Numbered from the stretch's first letter, positions 15,675-24,874 are shown. The stretch: 64,000 nucleotides of DNA from Luteibacter jiangsuensis (GCF_011742555.1 NZ_JAAQQR010000001.1:1-64000), one strand, 5' to 3'. A program made the numbers and translations. The notes: a model not told the origin generated them from the letters alone.

Positions 15675-17164
15675 TGCGCCACGTCCTGAAGCAGATGGCA
15701 CGACATGCGCTCACGCAACCGGACACGATCGCACTGGACGACGGCCGTTCGACGTTGACGTACCGCGATCTAAACCGTGCGATCGCAGCCGTCGGCGCCC
15801 GCATAGCCGCTGAGCGCATCGCGGTGATGATGGACAATGGCGTCGCATGGGCCGTCGTCGACCTCGCCATTGCTGCGTGTGGCGCCGTGTCCATACCCGT
15901 GCCCGCCTTTTTCAGTGACGGGCAGATCGAGCACCTCCTGGCCGATGCGGCGCCCGATCTGCTGATCACGGATCGCCCTGATGGCGGTGTGGCCTCGCCA
16001 CGCATGCTCTACCACGAGGCGATCATGGTCGCCGGCACCGAGCTTCACCTCTTCAGCCTCGCGGTCAAGGATCGGCGTACGCTGCCGTCCGACACGCGCA
16101 AGATCACGTACACATCGGGAACCACAGGGCGGCCGAAAGGCGTGTGCGTCACTGGTGACTCCATAGACCAGGTCACGGATTCCCTGGCGAGCGCGGTGTC
16201 CGCCGAACCGGGCGATCGAAGTCTCACCGTGCTGCCATTGTCCACGCTGCTTGCGAACATGGGCGGCATCTACGTGCCCCTGAGCCGTGGCGCCACCGCC
16301 GTGCTGCCTCCGCTGACGCAGTGTGGTTTCACAGGTTCCAGCGCCGTGGAGCCGCGTGCCTTCCTTGCTGCCTTTCATCGCTTCGCACCCACCGCCACGA
16401 TCCTCGTTCCGCAGTTGCTGAAGCTTCTGGTCGAATGCGCGCAAGGTGGGGCAACCCTTCCTTCCACGCTGCGCTTCGTGGCCGTCGGCGGCGCGCCGTG
16501 TTCCGAGCCGTTGATCGAACGCGCCAAGGCGCTGGGCATTCCGGTGTACGAAGGATATGGCTTGTCGGAAGCTACGTCGGTTGTCTGCATGAACAGGCCC
16601 GGCAACGAGCGTCCGGGCAGCGTCGGCATGCCCCTGCCGCATGCGCGCCTGCGCATCGCCGATGACGGCGAGATCATTGTCTCCGGCGCGCTTTTCGGCG
16701 GCTATCTCGGGCTGAACGAGGCACCGCCGGAGCGATGGCACACCGGTGACACCGGGTGGCTCGACTCCGATGGATTCCTCTACGTCAACGGCAGGAAGAA
16801 AACGGCCTTCGCCACCGCATACGGACGCAACGTGTCGCCCGAATGGGTGGAGAGCGAGCTCGTCGCTACCCGGCCCATCTTGCAGGCCGCCGTCTTCGGC
16901 GAAGGGCGCGACTTCAACGTGGCGGTGATCGTGCCCACGCCAGGCGCATCGCCGGGCCACGTCGACAGCGCTGTCGACGCAGCCAACGCGCGGCTCCCCG
17001 ACTACGCGCGCATTCACGCGTGGCATGCCGCCGAACGCCCCTTCAGTGCCCATGACGGAACCGCCCGCCCAACCGGCGGGCTGGACAGGCAGGCCATCGC
17101 CGCCCGCTACGCCTCCAACATCGATGCCCTTTATGAAAGAGAAGCTCCGCATGTCCACCCATGA
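15674..17164 (+). CDS. AMP-dependent acyl-ligase/synthetase
   Basis: 496 residues of the ANL adenylating superfamily. The phosphate loop is YTSGTTGRPKGV (about residue 150); further motifs are YEGYGLSEATS and WHTGDTGWLDSDGFLYVNGRKK. The C-terminal motif normally PTGxxGKxxR reads ARPTGGLDRQAI, so the lysine used for adenylation seems to be missing. It may activate a fatty or aromatic acid for the neighbouring enzymes. It starts within the stop of the hemolysin-family gene and overlaps the next gene by 14 bases, so translation is coupled. Substrate unknown. Confidence 0.85.
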   Translation: MRHVLKQMARHALTQPDTIALDDGRSTLTYRDLNRAIAAVGARIAAERIAVMMDNGVAWAVVDLAIAACGAVSIPVPAFFSDGQIEHLLADAAPDLLITDRPDGGVASPRMLYHEAIMVAGTELHLFSLAVKDRRTLPSDTRKITYTSGTTGRPKGVCVTGDSIDQVTDSLASAVSAEPGDRSLTVLPLSTLLANMGGIYVPLSRGATAVLPPLTQCGFTGSSAVEPRAFLAAFHRFAPTATILVPQLLKLLVECAQGGATLPSTLRFVAVGGAPCSEPLIERAKALGIPVYEGYGLSEATSVVCMNRPGNERPGSVGMPLPHARLRIADDGEIIVSGALFGGYLGLNEAPPERWHTGDTGWLDSDGFLYVNGRKKTAFATAYGRNVSPEWVESELVATRPILQAAVFGEGRDFNVAVIVPTPGASPGHVDSAVDAANARLPDYARIHAWHAAERPFSAHDGTARPTGGLDRQAIAARYASNIDALYEREAPHVHP

Positions 17165-17822
17165 TCGTCTCGTGCGCGACACAGAAGCGAACCGGCAGGC
17201 GTTCCTGTCCATCCCCATCATCCAGCGCGCCCTTCGTGGCCAGGTCACGCGCCGCGAATACATCGCGTTCCTGGGCCAGGCGTACCAGCACGTGCGGCAG
17301 ACGGTCCCGCTCATGATGGGCATGGGCTACCACCTGCCCGAACGGCTCCGCTGGATGCTGCCGGCTGTCGCCGAATACATCGAGGAAGAGATCGGCCACG
17401 ACCAGTGGATCCTCGACGATCTGCTCGCCTGTGGGGCAGACCCCGACGCCATCCGCCTTGCGCCGCCGATGCACTCCACGGAAATGATGATCGCCTATGC
17501 CCATGACGGCATTGCTCGCGGCAACCCCGTGTCATTCCTGGGGATGGTGTTCGTGCTGGAAGGCATCAGCGTGGCGCTCGCCAGCCGTGCGGCGGGAGCG
17601 CTCCAGACCGCCCTCGGCTTACCGAAATCCGCGTTCCGTTATCTCGCCTCGCACGGCGCGCTCGACGTAGACCACGTGGGCTTCTACGAGCGTCTGGTCG
17701 ACCGTCTGGACACGGAGGCCGATCGCGAGGTCCTGATCCACGCAGCCAACCGGTTCTACGTGCTCTACGGCGACATCTTCCGCGAAATCGATGCCACCAC
17801 ATCTGAAGGAGACACCCCATGA
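17151..17822 (+). CDS. heme-oxygenase-like diiron oxidase/oxygenase (TenA/PqqC-like fold)
   Basis: 223 residues of the iron-containing redox-enzyme family. All six candidate metal ligands are present: Glu80 and His83 (EEIGH), Glu137 (VFVLEG), and His168, Asp172 and His175 (SHGALDVDH), the H-x3-D-x2-H arrangement of UndA- and CADD-type diiron enzymes. Such proteins are often misnamed TenA regulators; TenA hydrolase activity is not expected with this ligand set. It may oxidise or cleave a ligated or free acid. The start at 17151 lies inside the ligase gene; 17133 is an alternative. Confidence 0.82.
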   Translation: MSTHDRLVRDTEANRQAFLSIPIIQRALRGQVTRREYIAFLGQAYQHVRQTVPLMMGMGYHLPERLRWMLPAVAEYIEEEIGHDQWILDDLLACGADPDAIRLAPPMHSTEMMIAYAHDGIARGNPVSFLGMVFVLEGISVALASRAAGALQTALGLPKSAFRYLASHGALDVDHVGFYERLVDRLDTEADREVLIHAANRFYVLYGDIFREIDATTSEGDTP

Positions 17823-18472
17823 TCGCTTTCCGTTCATCGATCGCCATGCTTGTCTGCGCATGCCTCGCGGTCGTTCCCTCGCTATCGCGTGCCGATGACC
17901 TGGACGCCGCCATCAAGGGCCTGAGCCAGGACTGGTCGCACGTGACCTACGAGTTGCCCAAGGCACAGCAGGACGACGCATACACCGCGCTCGAAAGTCG
18001 CGGTTCGGCACTCATAGCCCAATACCCGCAACGGGCCGAACCCCGTGTATGGCAGGCCATCATCCTGTCCACGCATGCGGGCGAGCACGGTGGCCTGGGC
18101 GCGCTTGGCATGGCGAAGCACGCACGCGATCTGCTCCAGGAAGCGCAGAAGATCCAGCCCGACGTCCTGCACGGATCCATCTATACGACACTCGGCAGCC
18201 TCTACTACCAGGTGCCCGGATGGCCGCTGGGTTTCGGCGACAAGGACAAGGCACGAACGCTCCTGCAAAAGGCGTTGCAGATCGATCCCGACGGCATCGA
18301 TCCGAATTATTTCTACGCCGATTTCCTCTACAAGACTGGCGACAAGAACGGCGCCGTGGAACACCTGAAGAAGGCGCTCGCGGCCCCACCGCGGCCAGGC
18401 CGGGAGCTGGCGGACAAGGGCCGCCGGGCGCAGGTGCAGAAGCTGCTCGATACGGTCGCCGCGGACAAGTGA
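17819..18472 (+). CDS. secreted TPR-repeat protein
   Basis: 217 residues with a signal peptide (SSIAMLVCACLAVVPSLSRA, cleavage before DDL). Tetratricopeptide-like helices follow: ARDLLQEAQKIQPDVLHGSIYTTLGSLYYQ, KARTLLQKALQIDPDGIDPNYFYADFLYKTGDKNGAVEHLKKAL. It is probably periplasmic and may act as a scaffold. Its ATG overlaps the stop of the diiron-enzyme gene by 4 bases (ATGA). A periplasmic TPR protein in a cytoplasmic enzyme operon suggests the product is exported or attached to the envelope. That is inference. Confidence 0.8.
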   Translation: MIAFRSSIAMLVCACLAVVPSLSRADDLDAAIKGLSQDWSHVTYELPKAQQDDAYTALESRGSALIAQYPQRAEPRVWQAIILSTHAGEHGGLGALGMAKHARDLLQEAQKIQPDVLHGSIYTTLGSLYYQVPGWPLGFGDKDKARTLLQKALQIDPDGIDPNYFYADFLYKTGDKNGAVEHLKKALAAPPRPGRELADKGRRAQVQKLLDTVAADK

Positions 18473-18474
18473 CC

Positions 18475-19284
18475 ATGAGCCTGGACCTTCGCTCGCAACG
18501 TATCCTCCTCACCGGCGCCGCAGGTGGCATCGGCCGGGAGCTGGCCTTGGCGCTCGCCGCAAGAGGCGCGCGCCTGGGCCTGCTCGGGCGCACCGATGCG
18601 TCCGTTGCCAGCCTCGATCACCTCGTCGCCACGCAGCGGCTCGATGCCGTCGTGATCCAGGGCGACCTGACCGATGCATCGGCACGTCACGCCGCGGTGT
18701 GGCGCATGATCCAGGCCTTTGGCGGCCTCGACGTGCTTATCAACCTCGCAGGAGTCCTGGACTTCCGCTTCTTCGACGAAGCGGACGCCGGCGCCATCAC
18801 CCGTGCCCTGCAGGTCAATGTCGAGGCACCCATGCAAATGGTGCGCGAGGTGCTGCCCGCCATGCTGGGCCGGGGCTCCGGGCGCATCGTCAATGTGGGC
18901 TCCACCTTCGGGAGCATCGGCTATCCCGGCTTCGCCGCCTACTCGGCGAGCAAGTTCGCGCTGCGCGGTTTCTCGCAAGCCCTGCGTCGCGAATTGCATG
19001 GTACGGGCGTCGGGGTTACCTACGTTGCCCCTCGTGCCGTCCGCACGGCCTTCAATCCTCCGGCGGTGCACCTCATGGCCGAGCGCAAGCTCATGCGCAT
19101 GGATGAGCCTTCGTGGGTGGCGGCGCGCATCGTGCAGGCTATCGAGCAGGAACGGAACGAGGCTTACCTCGGCTTCCCCGAAAGCCTGTTCGCACGCATC
19201 AATGGCGTGTTCCCCTCGCTGGTCGACGGCGCGCTGAAGAAGGTTCTGCCGGATCTGTCCCACCACGCACGGAGCGTCCCGTGA
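18475..19284 (+). CDS. short-chain dehydrogenase/reductase
   Basis: 269 residues, classical SDR. Cofactor motif TGAAGGIG near residue 14, NLAG near 91, catalytic Ser in NVGSTFGS, and YSASK for the Tyr/Lys pair. The C-terminal tail with MAERKLMRMDEPSWVAARIVQAIEQER and FPESLFARINGVFPSLVDGAL resembles SDRs that act on lipids or acyl chains. It starts 2 bases after the TPR stop and ends overlapping the glycosyltransferase start. It probably reduces a keto intermediate made by the preceding enzymes. Confidence 0.88.
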   Translation: MSLDLRSQRILLTGAAGGIGRELALALAARGARLGLLGRTDASVASLDHLVATQRLDAVVIQGDLTDASARHAAVWRMIQAFGGLDVLINLAGVLDFRFFDEADAGAITRALQVNVEAPMQMVREVLPAMLGRGSGRIVNVGSTFGSIGYPGFAAYSASKFALRGFSQALRRELHGTGVGVTYVAPRAVRTAFNPPAVHLMAERKLMRMDEPSWVAARIVQAIEQERNEAYLGFPESLFARINGVFPSLVDGALKKVLPDLSHHARSVP

Positions 19285-20357
19285 TCGCGCCCGATCCCAT
19301 CGTCGGTCACGGGATATACCGCATCCTCGTGTGCCGTCCCAACCATCGGCTGGGCAACACGCTGCTGCTGACTCCGCTTATCACCGAACTCCAGGCGCGG
19401 TACAAGGGCGCCGAGATCGATATCGTCAGCGAGGGAGATATCGCTCGCGATGTGTTCAAGGGCTTTTTCAGCGTAAGACAGGTCTTTTGCCTGCCGCGGC
19501 GCGGCTTCAAGCATCCGATCGCGTTCCTGCGGATGATCCTGCGCATCCGGCGCACGCACTATGACCTGATCGTGGACCCGAGCGTGCACTCGGGCTTCGC
19601 CAGGGCGCTGACAAGGATCTTTCGGGGGCGATACAAACTGGGTTTCAGCGACGCGCCCACCAAGGCGCTCACGCATGCCGCGCCCAGGACGGTGGCGGGA
19701 CGGCACATGGGGAAGCGCCCCGTGAACCTGGTCCGCTGGGCGTCCGGCGACGACGTTTCCGCCTTCCGGAACCATCCGCCCCTGGTGATCCACCTGAGCG
19801 AGGATGAACGTGCAGAAGGCCTGGAAGCCCTCGCGGCACTGACCACTCCTGGCCACGGGGCGCCATCGACGTTCCGTATCGGCATCTTCGCCAATGCGAC
19901 CGGTGCCAAACGCTACAGCACGGAATGGTGGGCCGACTTCATGGCGACGCTGAGCGCGGCCCACCCCGCGGCGTCAATCCTGGAGATCATCCCCGCACAC
20001 GGACATTCCATGCTGCGCGAGGCATGGCCGGGCTATTACTCGTCGGACATCCGCAGGATGGCGGCGGTGCTGGGCGGGCTGGACCTGTTCATCACCGCCG
20101 ATTGCGGCGTCATGCACCTTGGCGTCGCGGCGGGTGCTCCGACCATCGGCCTGTTTCATGTCACTGCGACCGACGTCTATACCCCCTACGGCGGGCACAA
20201 TGCCGGCCTGGATACGGGTACATGCAGCGGCCGCGATACGGCACGGCATGTTCTCGGCATGATGGAGATCAGCCTCAGCAATCGCCGTGCAACCAGCGAT
20301 CCGGTGATTACCGACGTGCGCGCCCCGACAGCCAGGCGTAGTACAGGATCGGAATGA
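19281..20357 (+). CDS. glycosyltransferase family 9 (heptosyltransferase-like)
   Basis: 358 residues from a GTG overlapping the SDR stop (GTGA). The N-terminal CRPNHRLGNTLLLTPLITELQARY is the GT9/ADP-heptose:LPS heptosyltransferase signature; the C-terminal ITADCGVMHLGVAAGAPTIGLF is the nucleotide-sugar-binding loop. It is cytoplasmic or membrane-peripheral. Its presence at the end of the operon suggests a sugar is added to the product, or that the product modifies lipopolysaccharide. Its last 50 bases overlap the RND gene on the other strand. Confidence 0.85.
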   Translation: MIAPDPIVGHGIYRILVCRPNHRLGNTLLLTPLITELQARYKGAEIDIVSEGDIARDVFKGFFSVRQVFCLPRRGFKHPIAFLRMILRIRRTHYDLIVDPSVHSGFARALTRIFRGRYKLGFSDAPTKALTHAAPRTVAGRHMGKRPVNLVRWASGDDVSAFRNHPPLVIHLSEDERAEGLEALAALTTPGHGAPSTFRIGIFANATGAKRYSTEWWADFMATLSAAHPAASILEIIPAHGHSMLREAWPGYYSSDIRRMAAVLGGLDLFITADCGVMHLGVAAGAPTIGLFHVTATDVYTPYGGHNAGLDTGTCSGRDTARHVLGMMEISLSNRRATSDPVITDVRAPTARRSTGSE

Positions 20358-23300
20358 CCAGCAGGGTCAATACGGTGGACACCAGGATGCCGAAAATCAG
20401 GGAAACGGCGAGCCCCTGGAATATGGGGTCGTCGATGATGAAGAAACCTCCCACCATCGCCGCCAGCCCGGTCAGCACGATGGGTTTTGCACGCACCGAC
20501 GCCGCCTCCACCACGGCCTCGGCCAGCGGCTTCCCGTCCGCGATGGCGTGATTGATGAAGTCGATGAGCAGGATCGAGTTTCGTACGATGATGCCGGCAA
20601 GGGCGATCATGCCTATCATCGACGTGGCCGTGTACTGCGCACCGACCAGCGCATGGCCGGGCATCACGCCGATGACCGTCAAGGGGATCGGCGCCATGAT
20701 GATCAAGGGCACCACATAACTCTTGAACTGGCCGACGACCAGGAGATAGATGAGCATGAGGCCGACGGAATAGGCCAGGCCCATGTCACGGAACGTTTCA
20801 TACGTGATCTGCCATTCGCCGTCCCACTTCACGGTGATTCCGGATGTGTCTTTCGGCTGTGAGATGAATTGCTGGTCGATGGTCTCACCCGCCACCCGAT
20901 GCTGCTTGAGGGCTTTCACCAGGGAGAACATGCCGTACAACGGACTGTCCATCGCACCCGCGTCGTCGCCCACCACGTATGCATAAGGCAGCAAATCCTT
21001 GTGGTAGCGCGCGTTTTCCCACGGGGCCTCGATAACGTCGACCACTTCCGAAAGCGGTATCAGCGCGCCACCCTGGGCACGCACGCGCAGCGCGAGCAAT
21101 TGCTGCATGGCGGCCTGGTCGCCTGGCGGCAAACGCAAGCGTACCGGGACGGCATACTTGGCGTGGCCGTCCATGAGGAATGTGGCATCGTCGCCGGACA
21201 GCGCCGTACGAACAGCCTGTGCAACGACGGCCTGTGTCACGCCGAGTTTGGCGGCACGGTCGCGATCGACCACGATGACCTCCCTCGGTGCGTCGGCCTC
21301 CACGCTGGAATCGATATCCACGATGTCACGGTTGGCATGGAACAGTTCCTCCATGCCCCTGGCTGCGCGGCTCACGACCTCCTCATCGGGGCCATATACC
21401 TCGGCGACGATCGGGGCCAGCACCGGAGGGCCCGGCGGCACCTCCACGACCTTCACCGACGCCCCGTAGCGCGCGCCGATCTTCGCCAGTTCCGGCCGAA
21501 TGGCCAGAACGATGGCGTGGCTCTGGCGATGGCGGTCCGCCTTGTCCACGAGGTTCACCTGCAAGTCGCCGACGGTCGCCCCCTGGCGCAAGTAATACTG
21601 ACGGACCAGGCCGTTGAACGTGATGGGGGCGGACATCCCCGCGTACCCTTGCCAGTTCCTTACCTCGGGAACCTTTGCTATCGCCTGCGCCAGTTCGCCC
21701 AGCAGGCGGTCGGTCCGTTCGACGGTGCTTCCCTCCGGCATGTCGACCACCACCTGGAATTCCGACTTGTTGTCGAAAGGCAACATCTTCAGGACCACGG
21801 CGTTAACGACGACGAATCCCACCGCAACCAGCACGAGCAGCACCATGGAGCCAAACAGCCATGTCCGGTGGCGACGCGAAGCGCGGCCCTGGATGAAGGG
21901 AGACATCAGCCAGCTGAAGAGGCGATGCAGCTTCCCCGACGCAGGCGCCTCGTGGCCCATCGCCCCCGGGTTATCGGCGCCATGGCGAAGCAAGCGCAGC
22001 GACAACCATGGGGTGAAGACGAGCGCCACCATCAGCGAAAGAAGCATGCCGGCCGAGGCGTTGATCGGGATCGGACGCATGTATGGCCCCATGAGTCCCG
22101 ATACGAAAGCCATCGGCAGGAGCGCGGCGATCACGGTGAACGTGGCGAGGATGGTCGGCCCGCCCACCTCGCCGACCGCCGCCGGGATCGCCTCCCGCAA
22201 GGTCTGCCCGCCCAGGGCCATGTGGCGATGGATGTTCTCCACGACCACGATGGCGTCGTCCACCAGGATGCCGATGCAGAAGATCAATGCGAAGAGCGAA
22301 ACGCGATTGATGGTGAAACCCATCGCCCACGACGCGAACAGCGTGAGCATCAAGGTGATGATGACCGCCGTGCCCACCACGATGGCCTCGCGCCACCCGA
22401 GGGCCAGCCACACCAGCACGACCACGGAGAACGTGGCGAAGATCAACTTGTGGATCAGCTTGTCGGCCTTGTCGGTGGCGGTCTGCCCGTAGTCGCGGGT
22501 AACGGTCACATGGACGTCGCCAGGAATCAGCACGTTTCGCAAGCGTTCGATACGCGTCGCCACCTCCGAGGTGATGTCGGCGGCGTTGGCACCGGGCTTC
22601 TTCGCGATGGCTAGGGTTACGGCCGGTGCCGAGCCGGTCGCCGGTCCGGGTTTTCCCGCGGGCGCGCCGAACCAGGCATAAGTCGCCGGCACATCGCTGC
22701 CTTGGTGGATGCGCGCCACATCGGACAGAAAGACAGGTTGGCCGTCCTTGGAGCCGATGACCAGCCGTGAGACCTCTCTCGCATCGAGCAGGAAGGTGCC
22801 GGCGGTGACGGGGATATCCCGATCGTGCGCGATCCGCTCGCCGGCTTGCATGACGACGGTGGACGCCTTCAATGCACCCGACAAGTCACCCAGCGCCATG
22901 CCATAAGAGGCAAGCTTTGCCGCGTCCAGTTCCACCATGACGGCCCGATCGGGGGCACCGATGGTGTAGACATCGCGCGTCCCCGGCACGCGCTTCAGCT
23001 CGGTTTCCAGGGTGTGCGCCACTTCCGCGAGGCGGGTGGGATCCTCGCCTGCCCGATCGCTCCATAGCGTGAGCGCCATCACCGGAACGTCGTCGATGCC
23101 CATCGGCCGGATCAACGGTGGACCCACCCCCAGGTTTGCCGGCACGAAATCCTGGTTCTGGAAAACCTGGTTGTACAGGCGAACGATGGCCGTCTGGCGC
23201 GGCACGCCTACCTGGAACTCCACGGTGATGACGGCCATGCCTGGCCGGCTCACCGAATACACGTGTTTGATGCCCTCGATCTCCGAGAGTTTCTGTTCCA

Positions 23301-23523
23301 GCGGAAACGCGACGAGGTTTTCGACATCGCGAACGCCCGCGCCGGGAAAAGGCACCATGACGTTGGCCATGGTCACGTCGATCTGGGGTTCTTCTTCCCG
23401 GGGTGTGACGAGCATCGCCGCCAGGCCAAGCAGGAGCGCCGCCAGTGCCAGGACAGGCGTCAACGGCGACATCTGGAAGGCCCGGGCGATCCGGCCGGAG
23501 AGACCCAGCTTCCGATCGTTCAT
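20308..23523 (-). CDS. RND-family efflux permease
   Basis: 1071 residues of the AcrB/MexB-like RND superfamily, with the two-fold repeat of transmembrane helix 1, large periplasmic loop and helices 2-6. The start MNDRKLGLSGRIARAFQMSPL precedes the first helix. Helix 4 includes LIFCIGILVDDAIVVVENIHRH, the proton-relay Asp pair. The C-terminal half has GIIVRNSILLIDFINHA. The substrate cannot be read from the sequence. The gene is last in the SQR/DUF2892/adaptor operon, with a 4-base overlap with the adaptor. An outer-membrane channel gene is not present locally. Confidence 0.93.
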   Translation of the reverse strand: MNDRKLGLSGRIARAFQMSPLTPVLALAALLLGLAAMLVTPREEEPQIDVTMANVMVPFPGAGVRDVENLVAFPLEQKLSEIEGIKHVYSVSRPGMAVITVEFQVGVPRQTAIVRLYNQVFQNQDFVPANLGVGPPLIRPMGIDDVPVMALTLWSDRAGEDPTRLAEVAHTLETELKRVPGTRDVYTIGAPDRAVMVELDAAKLASYGMALGDLSGALKASTVVMQAGERIAHDRDIPVTAGTFLLDAREVSRLVIGSKDGQPVFLSDVARIHQGSDVPATYAWFGAPAGKPGPATGSAPAVTLAIAKKPGANAADITSEVATRIERLRNVLIPGDVHVTVTRDYGQTATDKADKLIHKLIFATFSVVVLVWLALGWREAIVVGTAVIITLMLTLFASWAMGFTINRVSLFALIFCIGILVDDAIVVVENIHRHMALGGQTLREAIPAAVGEVGGPTILATFTVIAALLPMAFVSGLMGPYMRPIPINASAGMLLSLMVALVFTPWLSLRLLRHGADNPGAMGHEAPASGKLHRLFSWLMSPFIQGRASRRHRTWLFGSMVLLVLVAVGFVVVNAVVLKMLPFDNKSEFQVVVDMPEGSTVERTDRLLGELAQAIAKVPEVRNWQGYAGMSAPITFNGLVRQYYLRQGATVGDLQVNLVDKADRHRQSHAIVLAIRPELAKIGARYGASVKVVEVPPGPPVLAPIVAEVYGPDEEVVSRAARGMEELFHANRDIVDIDSSVEADAPREVIVVDRDRAAKLGVTQAVVAQAVRTALSGDDATFLMDGHAKYAVPVRLRLPPGDQAAMQQLLALRVRAQGGALIPLSEVVDVIEAPWENARYHKDLLPYAYVVGDDAGAMDSPLYGMFSLVKALKQHRVAGETIDQQFISQPKDTSGITVKWDGEWQITYETFRDMGLAYSVGLMLIYLLVVGQFKSYVVPLIIMAPIPLTVIGVMPGHALVGAQYTATSMIGMIALAGIIVRNSILLIDFINHAIADGKPLAEAVVEAASVRAKPIVLTGLAAMVGGFFIIDDPIFQGLAVSLIFGILVSTVLTLLVIPILYYAWLSGRARR

Positions 23524-24608
23524 TTGCCGCTGCCCTGGCGATGATCGATCAACCAGCGCGTCGCCGCCGACGGGTCCAGGGCAATCCGTTCCCCGCTATC
23601 CACCCCGGAAAGCAGCTCGACCCTGTCGCCATAGCGTTCGCCCACCCTCACCTGGCGCAAGGACACGTTGCCGCCGCCGATCACGTACACCGCCTGGAGT
23701 TCGCCGTGACGAACGAGCACGCTGGCCGGGACCATCAGGCGATGGGTCTGGCCAGTGGCAAAGGCCACCTTTACCGTCATGCCCGGATAAAGCCCGGTGT
23801 TTTCCCCAGGCAGCTCGGCGCGAACCGTGAACGAATGCGTGCCCGGGTCCGCATAGGGAAGGACGATGACCCTGCTCGCCGCCACGCGTCGCGCCGGTTC
23901 GCCATCCAGAAGGATTTCGGCGGCGTGGTACGTGCGGATCGCGTCGACTGAACTCTGCGGCACCTGCACGGTGACGCGCAGCTCCTTGAGCGATGCGAGT
24001 GCGATGAGTTGTTGTGGCGCCGGAGGGCCCGCCTGCACCGACTCACCGACCTGTACGAAGCGCTGCGTGATCACACCTGCATAGGGCGCCCGCACGACGG
24101 TGTAGTCCTCTTGCATGCCGACCTGGCGGAACGTCGCCTCCGCGGCCACTAGCGCCGCTTGCGCACTGTCGCGCTGGGCAAGCGCCTGGTCCCGTTCCGC
24201 ACGGGCAACAACGCCTTTCTCCGCGAGAGTGGCGATGCGGTCGTAATTCACCTTCGCATTCACATAGGCCGCGCGGGTCGATGCGATCTGTGCCTTCGCC
24301 GCTCGCGACGCGGACGCCTGTTCGACATGGCTGAAGCGTACGAGCACGTCTCCCTCGGCAACGACATCGTTCACGTCATAGGGCAGCTCGACGACACGGG
24401 CGGTTGTCTGCGCGGAGAGAATCGCCGAATTCACGGCTTCGACCGTTCCATCCCAAACCTGTTGCTGCGGGTACGTCTCCGCACTCACCACCATGGATGT
24501 CAGTCGCGGTGGCTCCTGCTCACGGGGCGGTGCAGCCGGCTGCCCACATGCCGTGAGGACCATGACCAGCAACAGCGGCAACGCCTGCGTGCTCTTGAAG
24601 CGATCCAT
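23520..24608 (-). CDS. RND efflux periplasmic adaptor (HlyD/AcrA family), lipoprotein
   Basis: About 362 residues. The signal ends in the lipobox VLTACG, so it is an inner-membrane-anchored lipoprotein. Barrel-sandwich, alpha-hairpin (AAKAQIASTRAAYVNAKVNYDRIATLAEKG) and beta-barrel domains follow, with VRAPYAGVITQRFVQVGE as the second lipoyl-like half. The start at 24608 gives a normal-length signal; 24617 or a GTG at 24638, overlapping the DUF2892 gene, are possible. It links the RND pump to an outer-membrane channel encoded elsewhere. Confidence 0.9.
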   Translation of the reverse strand: MDRFKSTQALPLLLVMVLTACGQPAAPPREQEPPRLTSMVVSAETYPQQQVWDGTVEAVNSAILSAQTTARVVELPYDVNDVVAEGDVLVRFSHVEQASASRAAKAQIASTRAAYVNAKVNYDRIATLAEKGVVARAERDQALAQRDSAQAALVAAEATFRQVGMQEDYTVVRAPYAGVITQRFVQVGESVQAGPPAPQQLIALASLKELRVTVQVPQSSVDAIRTYHAAEILLDGEPARRVAASRVIVLPYADPGTHSFTVRAELPGENTGLYPGMTVKVAFATGQTHRLMVPASVLVRHGELQAVYVIGGGNVSLRQVRVGERYGDRVELLSGVDSGERIALDPSAATRWLIDHRQGSGK

Positions 24609-24630
24609 CGTCAACATCCGCGACAGTCGG

Positions 24631-24846
24631 TCATGCACTTCTACCGGGGAAGGCGCTGCCGGGACGCACGCCCAGTCGCGCCAATATCCTGGCCAGCGGG
24701 CAGAAGCCCGAGAACGACGCCTGCAGCAGATTCGCCCCGACGAACAAGGCGAGCAACAGCCACCATGGCGATACCAGATACGCCAGGGCGACGGAAAGCA
24801 ATACCATCGCGCCGGCGAAAGCCAGGACGATGCGGTCGATGTTCAT
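24631..24846 (-). CDS. DUF2892 (YgaP-like) membrane protein
   Basis: 71 residues, mostly two transmembrane helices ([38 protein letters not shown]) followed by [14 protein letters not shown]. This Cys-containing ending is typical of DUF2892 proteins found with rhodanese domains and in sulfide-stress operons. The start at 24846 follows GAGGT. It is encoded between SQR and the RND adaptor. It may handle sulfane sulfur at the membrane, with the Cys as carrier; that role is inferred from family associations. Confidence 0.82.
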   Translation of the reverse strand: MNIDRIVLAFAGAMVLLSVALAYLVSPWWLLLALFVGANLLQASFSGFCPLARILARLGVRPGSAFPGRSA

Positions 24847-24874
24847 GGCAAGCACCTCATGTCGGTGGAGAGAA

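Noticed and set aside
17151-17822. TenA thiaminase or transcriptional regulator
   Set aside because: The protein has a full diiron ligand set and no DNA-binding domain, and no thiamine genes are nearby.
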